In this document: positions 37,788-49,429 of the stretch, piece after piece
Numbering within the stretch: position 1 is the first letter of the stretch
Layout: every line of letters starts with the position of its first letter
Assembly (NCBI GenBank): GCA_013398175.1
Contig: VZRZ01000589.1
Coordinates: 470,198 to 534,197 of the forward strand
Length of the DNA stretch: 64,000 bases
Reading direction: 5' to 3'
DNA from: Climacteris rufus
Taxonomy: Eukaryota; Chordata; Aves; Passeriformes; Climacteridae
Program-made: the position numbers and the translations under genes
The notes under the pieces: generated by a model
The model's input: only the letters and a program-made list of their open reading frames with translations
What the model was told of the DNA's origin: nothing
Database searches by the model: none

Positions 37788-37827
37788 ACAAAAAAAAAAA
37801 AAAACAAAAAAAACCAAAAAAAAAACC
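37788..37827. repeat. A-rich simple sequence
   Basis: A runs interrupted by single or double C. Confidence 0.9.
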
Positions 37828-38501
37828 ACACAGTCCTTGCACACAGATAAAGGCACACAGGGTTGGCTGCACTTAGCCTTCTAAAAATCTCCTTTCTTCC
37901 TCATAATGAAACCATTTTTCTCAAGGGCACAGCAATTTAAAGTCTACAAAGCTCTCTCCTCTAAAAATTAGAGGAGCCGTATCTCTATTACTGCCTGTTC
38001 CTAAAAATTGAAGTGACTCACTCTTAAATTTTTTCTTCCAACAAAACAAGAGGCAGAAATCAATGCTCCAGAAGTTTCTTCTCTCTGCTATACATCAGTT
38101 TGTAGAATATCATCCTACAGAGGATCATAACATGATTGGATCATCTTTTTCTAAGATACTTAGTTTAACAAATTTTCCCACTTTACCTATGCATTTTCAT
38201 TACCTGAATGAAATATGTTCTGTGATTCCCAATTCTCTACAAACAGATCTCCTCAAGAAATGCTGGTCTATTGTTCTACCACAGTCAAAGTAATGTTCAC
38301 ACAAAAGCCACATTTTAAGTAGCTTGAGCACAACAGTAACAAATTAATCCTAATTTCTAGAGCAAAGACTAAGAACTTTTACCTGAGATACCCTGAAAGT
38401 AATCAACTTTGTGTTATTTGCCAATAGCTCCAACTGGTATATCAGGACATCTGCAATCTAACTTCAAAGGAGTAAATCTGTCTCAGCAGTGCAGTATTCA
38501 C

Positions 38502-38670
38502 TGAATCATAAAGGCTGGAAAATACCTCTAAATTCACCAAGTCCAACCTTCAGCACAGCACCACCACTACGCATGTCTTCACGTGCCATATCCACAAACT
38601 TTCTGAACACTTCAAGTGATGGTGACTCCAGCACTTCACCATCTTCACTCCACCACCTCCTTGGGATTCA
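38502..38670 (-). mobile_element. CR1 LINE 3'-end fragment of a second subfamily, diverged
   Basis: TGAATCATAAAGGCTGGAAA followed by CACCAAGTCCAACC, ACACTTCAAGTGATGGTGAC and CCACCACCTCCTTGGG. This is the CR1 3' subfamily with the AACACCTCCAGGGATGGTGA consensus, with many substitutions. Confidence 0.75.
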
Positions 38671-41600
38671 TTCCAGAGGGGCTTGTGCCATCTCCCACAA
38701 AAACCAAAGTCACAGCACACAGAGGCACAAATGTTCCTCACTGTTGCTGCTGTTTGGAAATCCTGAGGCAGCAATGGGTGCCATGGGACACAGGCTGCAG
38801 CCAGCCCTTAAACACACCCTGGAGTTCACTGTAGAGACAGAGCTGCCCTTCTGCCAGGGCAGTGAGCTCCCAACAGCTCCTTCTGCAAGGCCATTCCCAG
38901 AGGAGAGCTGTGCACTGGGCTGGCTGGCTCAGTGAGACCAGGGCCAGGATCCAGGGGGACAGGGAAGCATCTTGGAGCACAGAGAGCAGCCAAGGGCCTG
39001 GAGCGAGGCAGAGCACAGGGATTCTCTGCCACAGACCTGCACAGCCCTTGGCACCAGGAGGAAAGATGCTCCCAGGAGAGGAGAGAGCTGCTTTGCCAAG
39101 GTCTGTGTGACCAGTGGTGCTCACCTACCCAACACTAGGCTTCTCCTGGGCACCTCCACGAGCACCTCCACAGTTCCACATCTCCCACAGCTATCCAAGA
39201 GCTCAAGGCACTGAACCAGACTTGCTCTGGATTTACGACAGCCATTTCACAAAGACGAGTTATGAGATACTAAGTAACTCCACAGTTCGTAAATATTTTA
39301 TGATCAGACCTTTTCACGCGTCTTTGCCGTGGGAAATAAACAAAACCAAACCTCAGGTATTTTAAAGTTTCAAATACTGTAATTCAACACCGATGAATCT
39401 CTTTGCCATAAGGTATAGGGCAGTAACACACCCATTTTCTGGCCAACTGAATTCAGTTCCAAATTCTGCAGAAGGGCTGAAAAGGAGCTGTTAAGCCCAA
39501 CAAGTCCCAATCCCAAATCCTCTCCTCATCCACATGGCCACTAAAATTATTCATTTGCCTCTTTAATTATTAAGCTAATAGCATCAAATCTAAATATTGC
39601 AATACAGATTTGCAGGAGGTTTACCACTGAAAAATAAAAGGTATCAACACACTGAAGGCAAAGTTAAATGACATTCAAATGATGACATTTTACAGTAAGA
39701 CACCAATTGCTCTTGGGCTGTTCTTGACACCAAACCCTTGACCTGTTTTTGACCAGTAACAAGAAGGGCCAATTGATTTCAGCATTTACCAGATTGCCAA
39801 CCATCAACAGCACAGTTTTTAAGTGTCCAAAGTGCTCCTAAAAGAAGACAGCACTCATGTCACAGCTCTCAGGATGAAGCAAACACAGGCTGGTTCTGCA
39901 AATGAGCAAGAGCTACCTGGGGTATTTTAAAGAAAAGAATTGACTGGGTCAAAAGCCACTCACTTGTGGTACTAAAAATGCCTCTAACATGGGCTTTACT
40001 ATCAGATACTTTCTACAGTATTTACTTCCACTTTGCAGAGGAGAAGAAATTTGAGCTCTACTTCAAGAGAACAACAGATCAAAAAACAGACATTTCTTTC
40101 CCACAACACACAGAAGACTTTGCATATATTTGACTGCAGAAATTAAATAACAGCATGTAAGAGGATACCCAGTTACCAGATACAAAAAGAACAAAAAGAA
40201 AATTAAAATGTAGTGTTCAGCAGTAACATGCAAGTACTGACAGAGAAAAAAAAAAACCTAACCCCTCTCCCCTTTATGTCCCCTCCAAAAAACAAACCAA
40301 ACCCAACTTACACATCCTTAAATAAAATCATCTTTTACCCCAAAACTATTTCTTGCATTATTGTTCCTGTTTAGGAAAAAGTGGCTCAGCTGGCACAACT
40401 TTCTTAAGAGTAAAACTAATGGTTAGCAACAGGAGACATAAACTCGTTATAAACAACTTTCCCAGTAAAAGGGGAGATGGAAGAAAAAATCCAAAATAGC
40501 ACGAAGCCTGGAGTATCAATTCAATCTCATTCCAGTCACTCAACACAGCCTTATTTGCTGCTGGACATTGGACAGTTCCACACAGACAAACTACGAAACT
40601 GAACAGTCGAAAAAACATTTTGATCTTGTAAAACAAAGAAGGGAAATCAGGTGTCTGCTATCAAAACAACCTCAAATTGAGGTGAGGCTTACAGCTAATT
40701 ATTGAGGACTTATGAAGTTAACCCTGGCAAGATATTCAATTAATTTCCCTAGCTTAGTTTTATGGTATTCAACAATTTCTGGACTTTCTTTATTACAGTC
40801 AGGATCCAAAGCCTGTGTATTGCATTTAAGATGACTTACTGACAACAGCAATTGGAACCACAAAAAATAAAACTTCACCTTAAAGGCTTTCTAAACACAA
40901 TACTCCAAGAAATATGTGGGGTTTTTGTACCTCCTCACAGATTCTGCACTGTTCTACCAAAAAGTTTTACCTCCTCGGGAGGAACCAGAATTATTGGTGA
41001 CACAAATTGCATTTATCAGTAATGGGCTCACGGGCAGTGCTACCCACAAGACCATTCTTTCCCACAATGACAACTTCATTTCCAAAAGACCAAACACAAC
41101 TAGGCCCTGCACTAAGCAGCACTTCACCCAACTTACTTCATTAGGAGACAGCCTTTAAATCACTTTATCTCCAACCACAGGCACACAGAATCAGCAGACA
41201 GCTTCCCTGACCTATTCTTTACCAACATTTTTTCCTTAAATTGCCAGATTACTTAGAAACATCTTTCTGGCAAGAGCTGGCATTCCAAGAGAGAAAGAAC
41301 CAGGAGAGTGAGCTGAGGAGTCAGGAGAATTACAGGCTGACGAGAAAGCCACAGTACAAGAGAACCACACTGTCTCAACCCTACCTGGCTATCATGACAT
41401 TTTTGGCTTCCAATGTTTGACAGTACTGTTGGAGCACCAAACTCACACTGGTACCACAGAAATGCAAGATTCCCAATGGAAAACAAATTACTGAAATGGC
41501 AATTGTTTCATCATGCAGACAACTGGTATTATAAAGTCTGGCTCTCAGCTATTCCCAGCTCTGCTACTGTGAGTCACTTGGCCTCTACCCATGTAGGATG

Positions 41601-44600
41601 AATGGAAGTGAAATCTGCCTTCTCTAAAATAAGTTGTGAAACACCAGTGATCAAGCATCACGAAACAAGACACTAGAGCAGAAAGGTAGCAAAAAGAACA
41701 CTTATCCAATCAAGGTCTGGCTCTTCCTGCTCATTTTCAGGAAATTTTGAAGCATCAAAACAGAAGAGCATCTTGCAGGACACTGCAGAAGCCTCACTAT
41801 AATGTCAAATCCCTGATCCACGTACACTGAAACAAAAATGCCAGCTTGAAGGAGTCTTTCAATACTTGCATTTAATTGAAAAGTGGCCACCTGTTCTGTT
41901 TATGATTCAGAAGTTGTCAGATTAAGTACTAACAGAGTCTAAGCTGATTCCTGGAGACCAAATACCACCAGGCATGATTAGGCTGAAGCCTGTATACTAT
42001 TCTGCTACTTAGGTCAATTCCTGAGCATTGGAGAGACAGACTGCATGGTCAAACTGACACAAAACCCCTGAACACCTTCTTAAATAGAGAATCACATTAG
42101 GCTGGATCATTCTGAACCTAAACCTGACTCACCTCATGACCATGGGCAAGTTACTTGACCGCCCTGAGTTGTCAGTAATGCATCTGACACGGTGTAACTG
42201 CAACACCTGCACCGCCGAGCCTCATCCCGTTTCCAGCCCTGAATGAGTAATCCACGTGTGCCCCAGCTGCAGGGAGACAGTCACATCCACAGCGAAACTG
42301 CTGCAGGCTCCACTCACACTGATCAGACGGGGGAAGAGGGAACATGAACAACCACAAATTCAAATTCTAACCCTTAAGCAGTAACACCGAGTAAGTGACA
42401 AGGTATCAGTCACTCAGCTCAGCTCAGAGATGTACTCTATCAGAGAAAGCAACAGCAGAGGCTAATATTTACACTACATTCACACTTTGATTTACAATCC
42501 TTTTCATCCAATTCTCTTTTTGCTCAAAATTGCATATTTGTAGACGTTGCATTCTGAATTTCAAGTCACAGACTCAGAACTGCATTATGCATTAAAAACC
42601 TGCAACAAAGATGTGACAGCACATATGACTTCGTGGTGATTTGTGTTATCCAAGTTCCCTGTAATATTATCTGCTGCCACAGATTCCAGTGTCGTAAGCT
42701 TGGCTGCTCCTGAGTTAAGGTGATAAAGTTAAAGGCGGAACTCCCGTCCACATGCTGAACATTTATTTTGGTTCTGGAAAATCAAAAGTTGTTTCCTTCC
42801 CACGTAAGCCTCGGGCTATTGACACACTGTACCACACTTTTATCTCAGAGCTCTTTCCCAGCACTGTGCCCGACTCCCTCTCCCAGTGCTGCTTTATTTT
42901 CAGTTTCCCACCACTACCAGTAATGTTCCAGCCAGCAGAGATATTCACGTTTCAGTAATTCTTTTCCAGAGTGCTTGCTCTGAGGTGCAAGTTACACACT
43001 GGTAATTATGGTGTTCAAATCTTTTACTTTGATCTACTACATGTGTTATTAAATCTGCTGCTCAGTTTCTGTCAATGTTTACAGTTTTCTAAGCCATTCA
43101 GTCAAGTGCAGATAAAAACACAGAAGCTGAGATTGACCACAGTCTGAATTCTGTCAAAAAACTACCATCACCTCAACAACTTTGAAATGTTATAGACAAC
43201 TATGTGCGGGTTGCTTGAAACTATTTCTTCACTTGAGAAGCTTTCCAAAGCTTTAATACCACTAGATAAAGGTGATATTTTGGTCAGAGGGTAAGCAGAG
43301 AGTTGGATTACTCAGTGTGCAGCCCCTTCACCGTGTGGTACATAGAGACCCCTTAGTTCATTAACAGATGTTTCAGTGAGATGTTGATATACAGGCAGGT
43401 CAGAGATGGCTCATACATCCTTGGTGGAGCAGGGAGTTCATGTGATAATATAAGAGAGAAAGGGAAGAAAGTGAACAAAATCCAGGCAAAGCAGCCTACA
43501 TTTTAAAGGCAGATATACAGCAAGGATATGGGGGTCAAGACAGCCAAAGCAATTATTTCTTGTTGCTCTGATTGAGTTACACCAACTTATCTCCCTAATG
43601 TTTGATGTTCAAAGCCCCTCATGATAATCTATATTTACTCTTAGTGCATTCAACCTTCACTTACCCCATTAATCCCACCCCCTCCACAGTGCCCATTTGT
43701 CAAACGCACTCAAACACCCTTCCTACCTCTCCTTTATCAGCTACAGCAGCGCTCAGTTCCTGTGAGCTGTGACCTCGTGGGTGGCTTCAGGTTCCTTCCC
43801 GTTTCCCCTCCCTCCACAGCACCCAGTTTGAGGCACCCACTGGTGGTTTGTGCTCTGGGATTCCCAGCAGGCAGGGGAATCCGTGTGCCCCAAGCCAGTG
43901 CACAGCCAGAGATGCCCAGGCTGCACTGCCACACACACCACATGCCTGGATGTGCAAGGTCACAGTCCTCCCCTCTCCCTGACTCTTCAGGAATCTCTCA
44001 CTGCACCTCTGCACGATGCCAACCAGCAGTTAGGCTGGGGGGCAAACAGAAACAATCAACACAGTGTAATTAAAAAAATTCAAGTGTTTAAAAATGAGTC
44101 AGAAGTGTTACTGTAGTACTGGAGCACAAACAGAGCTGCCCAGACTCAGGTCCTCCCTTCCATCACCCACTGTGTCCCTCCCCTTGGCTCCCCAGACAAA
44201 ACACCAGTGTCACTGGCATGCCAGGACCATAGAAAACTCTGTTTTATTAGCTTTCAGTAGCCACATAACCACCGCCTTTGGAGCTTCTTTTGACAGCAGC
44301 AGGTTCCTCTAGATCACCAGAGGTGAGAAACACTCAGAAAATGACTCTTACAAACGACTGCTGTTGGACAGATGAGTTCTCCACAGCTCATCTCACTGCT
44401 CTGGTGTCATGTATATATATCCAGGGGGATGTCTGGGTTCAGCAAACACATGACAAGCAACTTACTGTTCTCCTCTCAGCTTGTCAGGAACCTATTCCCT
44501 GTGCAAAGGCCACGTTTCCCTCCTCCAGGGCAGCAGGGAAAGCTGTGCTGTTGTGACTGCCTGACTTCCAGCTCTTGTACCACAGCAGCAGCAATTACAA

Positions 44601-45449
44601 GTGTTAACTAGGGCAGGAGAACCACACGATGGGGAGCTCCAAGGAGCACCACGCTCAGTTTCCACCTCAAGGTCAAACATTACATGTTTAATAGACTTAA
44701 GCGAGTAACACGGTTTAAGGGAAACATTTCAGATGTAGCATTTGTTTTCTGTTCCAAGGGGAGAGCCGCTACTGTTCACACTTAAAGTTTTAGCTTGAAA
44801 ACTGGAAATAGGTTAGCCCTTGCCTGTAAGTGAAACTATTATTTGGTGTGATGCCTGAAAAGTACCAGAGGAGATTTAAAGCCAAACACTATCTTTGGGA
44901 GGAGGACTTAAAATTTTTACATTTTTAAAGAGATGCTCAAGGCTTCAAAGATTTACTTAACTCATTATTTTTTAAAAGCTAGAATGACTTGTCGGGGAAA
45001 AAAAAAAATCAAACAGGACTAACTTATGCCATCTTGACACACAAGTTCTTTTCAGCTTTTGAAGTGTTGTGAGGTACTTTGTGCTGGTTTACAGTGCACA
45101 CCTAGGTACAACCAAGAGCTTGTTTCACTAAGTTACTGCGGTCAGAGTTCCACCAAGGTATCTACAAACTTTAAGGAAAGTTGCCTTGTTAGCAAACTAA
45201 GGCATAAATAAACTTAGTTGCTACTTAACAAAGGTGGAAGCAATGTAAACCTAAAAAAAAAAAAAAGAAAAAACCACACAAACCCCAAGTCTTTTAAAAA
45301 GTGGCCTTTTAAGTAGTTGTCCAATAACCTCCAGGCAAAAAAGTTAAGAGTATTGGAACTGGGGAAACAGTTAAAACATTACGACTCTGCTCAGTCTGCC
45401 CTTTTTTTTTCGTTTTTAAAAAGGAACAAGTAGCACAGTTAAGTTTTAT

Positions 45450-46004
45450 ATCCCCCTCGGACGGCTGCGTGGCTCCCAGCCACGTCTGCAACCCATTAGA
45501 GGCCAGCAGCTCCCGGGGAAGCGGGGCTGGGTACGGGAGGAACAACCCCAGCGCTCCTTCCACGCCGAGCACAGGCTCCCACCGGCGCAACACGCCATCC
45601 ACGGGAAACAAAGGCGCAAAAAATCCCCTGGAGAAGCGCACGGCCGCGGCCTTCGGGCTCCCCAGGGGCACCGGCCGGCCGCTCACGAGACTCCAAAAGC
45701 CGTTGCAAAAAAGAAAGAAAGAGAAAAATAAAGAAAATAAAGGGAAAAGAAGGCACGTTAGAAGAGTCCCGGGAAAGACAAAGCGGCCCGAGCTGCTCCC
45801 GGGAGATGCGGGGAATTTCGCCCCGCGGAGTCAGGGCAGGGGAGCGGCGGCGGGGCTGGCGCAGGAGCACGAGCAGGAGCTGGGACAGGAGCAGGAGCAG
45901 CAGCAGGAGCAGGAACAGCAGGAGCAGCGGCCCCGGGGCTCAGCCCGCCCGCGCCCCGGGGGATGCGGGGCCGCTCCCGCCCGGGGGCAGCGAGGCCGCT
46001 CCCG
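45450..46004 (-). promoter_or_regulatory. CpG-rich block; candidate ARK2N promoter and first noncoding exon
   Basis: A sharp shift from AT-rich intron to GC- and CpG-dense DNA (for example CGCACGGCCGCGGCCTTCGG and CCGGCCGGCCGCTCACGAGA) that continues into an assembly gap. It lies upstream of ARK2N's first known exon on the gene's strand, and no other gene explains it. A donor-like GTGAGC occurs on the minus strand near 45688. A 6-bp CAGGAG-like repeat occupies about 45862-45930. The promoter role is inferred. Confidence 0.5.
45862..45930. repeat. (CAGGAG)n-like hexamer repeat
   Basis: Imperfect repetition of GGAGCA/CAGGAG units within the CpG-rich block. It produces long open frames with Glu/Gln or Ser/Arg repeats that are not evidence of a gene. 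Confidence 0.8.
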
Positions 46005-46457
46005 NNNNNNNNNNNNNNNNNNNNNNNNNNNNNNNNNNNNNNNNNNNNNNNNNNNNNNNNNNNNNNNNNNNNNNNNNNNNNNNNNNNNNNNNNNNNNNNN
46101 NNNNNNNNNNNNNNNNNNNNNNNNNNNNNNNNNNNNNNNNNNNNNNNNNNNNNNNNNNNNNNNNNNNNNNNNNNNNNNNNNNNNNNNNNNNNNNNNNNNN
46201 NNNNNNNNNNNNNNNNNNNNNNNNNNNNNNNNNNNNNNNNNNNNNNNNNNNNNNNNNNNNNNNNNNNNNNNNNNNNNNNNNNNNNNNNNNNNNNNNNNNN
46301 NNNNNNNNNNNNNNNNNNNNNNNNNNNNNNNNNNNNNNNNNNNNNNNNNNNNNNNNNNNNNNNNNNNNNNNNNNNNNNNNNNNNNNNNNNNNNNNNNNNN
46401 NNNNNNNNNNNNNNNNNNNNNNNNNNNNNNNNNNNNNNNNNNNNNNNNNNNNNNNNN
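46005..46457. other. Assembly gap (453 N)
   Basis: Unresolved bases between a CpG-rich block and a TG-rich minisatellite. Long open frames that cross the gap are artefacts. Confidence 1.
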
Positions 46458-47215
46458 GTCTGTGTGTGTGTGCCCGTGTGTGTCTGTGTGTGTCTGTGTG
46501 TCTGTGTCTGTGTGTCTGTGTGTGTGTGTGTCTGTGTGTGTGCCTGTCTGTGTGTCTGTCTGTGTGTATCTGTGTCTCTGTGTGCCTGTGTGCCTGTGTG
46601 TCTGTCTGTCTGTGTGTCTGTGTCCCTCTCTGCCTGTATCCCCGTGTGTTGTGTCCTTGTGTGACTCTGTCTGCATCCTTGTCCCTGCATCTCTGTCCCT
46701 GCCTCTCTATGTCCCTGTGTGCCTCTATCTCCATGTACCTGTGTGTCCCTATGTCCCAGTGTGCCTGTGTGCCCCTGTCTGTATCCCTGTGTCTTCATGT
46801 CCCCGTGTCCCTCTGTGCCTGTGTCCTTGTGTCTCCGTGTCCCTGTCTCTGTCTCTATGTCCCTGTGTTCCTATATCCCTGTGTGCCTGTGTCCCTGTCA
46901 CTGTCCCTGTGTCACTGTATCAGTCTTTGTCACTGTCCCCGTGTCACTGTCAATGTGTTGTGTCCCTGTGTCACTGTCATTGTGTCAGTCACTGTCCCTG
47001 CGTGCCTGTGTCCCTGTGTTCCTATGTCATTCTCCCTGTGTCAGAGTGTCCCTGGCCCTGTGTCCCTGTCTCCCTTTGTCCCCGGCCCTGTGTCCCTGGC
47101 TCTGTGTCCCTGTCTCCCTTTGTCCCTGGCCCTCTGTCCCTGGCCCTGTGCCACTGTGTCCCTGTGTCATTGTCCCTGTCAGTCACCCTGTAACAGTCAC
47201 TGTCCCTGTCCCGCA
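46458..47215. repeat. Degenerate TG-rich minisatellite
   Basis: Begins as (CTGTGTGT)n and grades into a looser TGTCCCTG/TGTCACTG-type array that fades near 47215. Both strands stay open over hundreds of codons only because the unit lacks stops. The translations (Cys-Val or His-Thr-Asp repeats) should not be taken as proteins. Confidence 0.95.
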
Positions 47216-47310
47216 CACCCCCCAGCGCCCCTCACACGCTCCGAGGAGAGGCACATTGTCCCTCCCACACCTGGCGATCCTGCCTCTGCGCTCCCGGAGA
47301 TGGCAAAATC

Positions 47311-47345
47311 CCGGGATCATTGGGGTTGGAAGGCACCTCTGGAGC
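47311..47345 (-). mobile_element. Very short CR1-like remnant
   Basis: GGGATCATTGGGGTTGGAAG followed by GCACCTCTGG resembles the reverse complement of the extreme CR1 3' end. Only about 35 bp match, so it is weak. Confidence 0.4.
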
Positions 47346-47770
47346 GCCGAGCCCCGCGGGCTGGGTGCGGTCAGAGCGATATTGTGATGCCCTCGCTAAA
47401 CAAACACGTCCCGGTGTTTCTGCACCTCGGGGGGATGCACAGCGCAGCTGTAGGTGCACTGCCGTGCCCTGCCATTTTCAGACCTGGCTGCAATCGTGAT
47501 AGTCCCCAAGTCCTGATCAGGACTGCAAACACTTTGGAAGTTCAAGACTTAAAACATCCACCGTACACAGTGGATTTATTCGTGGCACAGAATAAATCCT
47601 TGGGCTGGTGGTATCGAAACGCATGTGCATCTACCCGCAGCACCTCCCAAATCGTGTGCGTGGACTTGGGAAACACAGACACCACGCCACCTCAGAAGAA
47701 TCTGACGTATTAGGAGAGATAAAGAGATTCAGCTAGAAGTAGAACTGCACACTCAGGAATTCACAACTCT

Positions 47771-47772
<2 letters not shown>

Positions 47773-47806
<34 letters not shown>
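47773..47806. repeat. Poly-T run, 34 bases
   Basis: An uninterrupted T34 on the plus strand (A34 on the minus). Confidence 0.95.
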
Positions 47807-47809
<3 letters not shown>

Positions 47810-48489
47810 TATCTCTTTGCAAGATGCTTCTCACCAAATATGTAAAAATACATCCTATTCAGGGAAGGTGAATGCAGCATTTGTGGTGTCAGCACGAAGG
47901 AATGCACTAACAAAATCCGTACTTAAGCACAGATAAAACCTTCCCTGTGTTGGGCTGCTGGCAGCACGAATCCAGAGCCCGCTCCCATTCCCTGCGAGGC
48001 TTCAGCCATCTACCTTCACCACCCAGCTGTCTGCTTCAGGAAGGGGAAGAAAATCCAGTCCCTGTATTTATAGGGAACAATGTGCTTTGGAGGCAGGACT
48101 CCTGAAGGACACCCGGAGGACACCACGAAGCTCACAGGCGTGAGGACACGGCAGCCGGGAACAGGCAGTGCAGATTTGGACGGGGTACAGGAAAGCATAA
48201 GGACGCAGGCGAGGGTGGCAAGCATCTGTCTTGGATTTGCAAGAAGAGTGATACATGGGAAGGAGCTCCAAGAGCCACGACTGAAGGAACCAGCAGGCTG
48301 GAGGGTTGACAAAGGAAAAGCAATTCTGAGTGTCATAAGCACTGCGGAATTAGTTAAACTAAGTGGGGAGACACCAGTGATCTGTAAATGTCTGAATGAA
48401 GGGAGAAGGCTGGTGATGCATTAATGGTTTTAATGGGGTGAAATTACAGAAGGGCATGCCTAAGCTGAGAATCCGTGTGGAAAGCTTTT

Positions 48490-48640
48490 GAATGGAGAGC
48501 CACAGGGTGGAAAATCATCTCCCTAAGGGAAGTGGTGAAAGCTTTATTGCCTGAGATTTTAAAAGGCAGATTAGGGGAAATACCAGGGGATTCATTCTGA
48601 ATTTTCAGAGAGATTGGGCTGAAAGATTAGGAAGGCAAGA
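48490..48640 (+). mobile_element. Old CR1/L3-like LINE 3' fragment
   Basis: The block ATCTCCCTAAGGGAAGTGGT, then GAAAGC, TGCCTGAGATTTTAAAAGGC and AGATTAGG, follows the plan of ancient amniote CR1/L3 ends (consensus of the form CCTAGGGAGGTGGTGGAAGC ... TTTAAAAGCAGATTGGAT). It is more diverged than the other copies. Confidence 0.6.
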
Positions 48641-49380
48641 GGAAAGGCTGGAGATGGTGCTGGCTCCAGGAATTTTGGGAGTACAGCCCAGCACCTCTTC
48701 TAGGCTCCTCTGGCTCCATGTTATTCTTTGATTGTGTCTGCCAAGAGTGAAATGATTCCAGCATTAGTTACCCCACGAGGAAGTGATAAGAACTCCTCTG
48801 CCAGGAAGAAATGCAGTTGAGCAAAGGGAATCTCGGCGCTTCCCCAAGCACAATGGGAGGAAATCAGCTCCGTGCTGGAGCACAACCCCGAGCCACGCTC
48901 CCCTGACAAAGTAAAAGCTGGTTGTGAGAGCATTTTGGCTCGTAAGAGCTTCCAGGCTGGCTTCCCTCACCCAGCTCTTGGCAGGGGCACTGCAGCTCCT
49001 CCATCCCTGCTCCCAACTCTTTCCTAGCCCCAGGCCAAAAGTTTCCTTCCAGCTCCAGACTGAAGAATAACTTTTCAAGAGCTCATCTCGGTGGCATCCA
49101 TAGACACATTACTAACCATCCTCTGCAAAGGAATAAACAGAAGCTTCACCTTTTGAGTAACATTTAAACAACACCCATTTCCCAACAGCACTTGTGATCT
49201 GAAATCACAGATTCTCTGCTGACACCCAGACAAGCCCTGCTCCTCTGTGAGATCACCCAGGCTCCCCTGCAGCCACAGCAGTGGCCAAACAGGCACCATG
49301 GAAAAGGTGTCCAGGACACTGAGGTGCTCACCCATCCCTGAGGTACAGCCAGCATCTCCTGGGGAAGGAAAACAAATTAA

Positions 49381-49429
49381 ATGAAAAAATGAAATGAAAT
49401 GAACATTTCATGAACAAATGAAATGAAAA
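49381..49429. repeat. (AAATG)n imperfect microsatellite
   Basis: Repeated AAATG/GAAATG units broken by ACATTTCATGAAC. Confidence 0.85.

Larger units (their letters stand above)
30209..45450 (-). other. Long 5' intron of ARK2N (inferred)
   Basis: No coding gene is recognised in this stretch. It lies between the exon that carries the ARK2N start codon and the CpG-rich block before the assembly gap. It holds CR1 fragments, a solo LTR and A-rich simple sequence (37788-37827 and 45253-45275). The GC-richer stretch 38745-39160 shows no recognisable product. That the whole span is intron rests on the assumption that the first exon is near 46 kb. Confidence 0.55.

Noticed and set aside
38489..39214. 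GC-richer block with several overlapping frames of 70-150 codons
   Set aside because: Frames overlap on both strands. The left part is a CR1 fragment and the rest has no protein likeness.
45469..47713. Very long open frames on both strands across the gap and the TG-rich repeat (up to 635 codons)
   Set aside because: They run through 453 N bases and a stop-poor tandem repeat. The Cys-Val and His-Thr-Asp patterns come from the repeat unit, not from a gene.
47773..48342. Idea that the 34-base poly-T marks the tail of a second minus-strand retrocopy (frame at 48016-48342)
   Set aside because: The frame is not recognisable, more than 200 bases separate it from the A tract, and I see no target-site duplication. 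A plain mononucleotide expansion is simpler.
48080..48424. 114-codon plus-strand frame in intergenic DNA
   Set aside because: No recognisable motif, and it abuts repeat-derived sequence. The same stretch is open in the opposite strand too.
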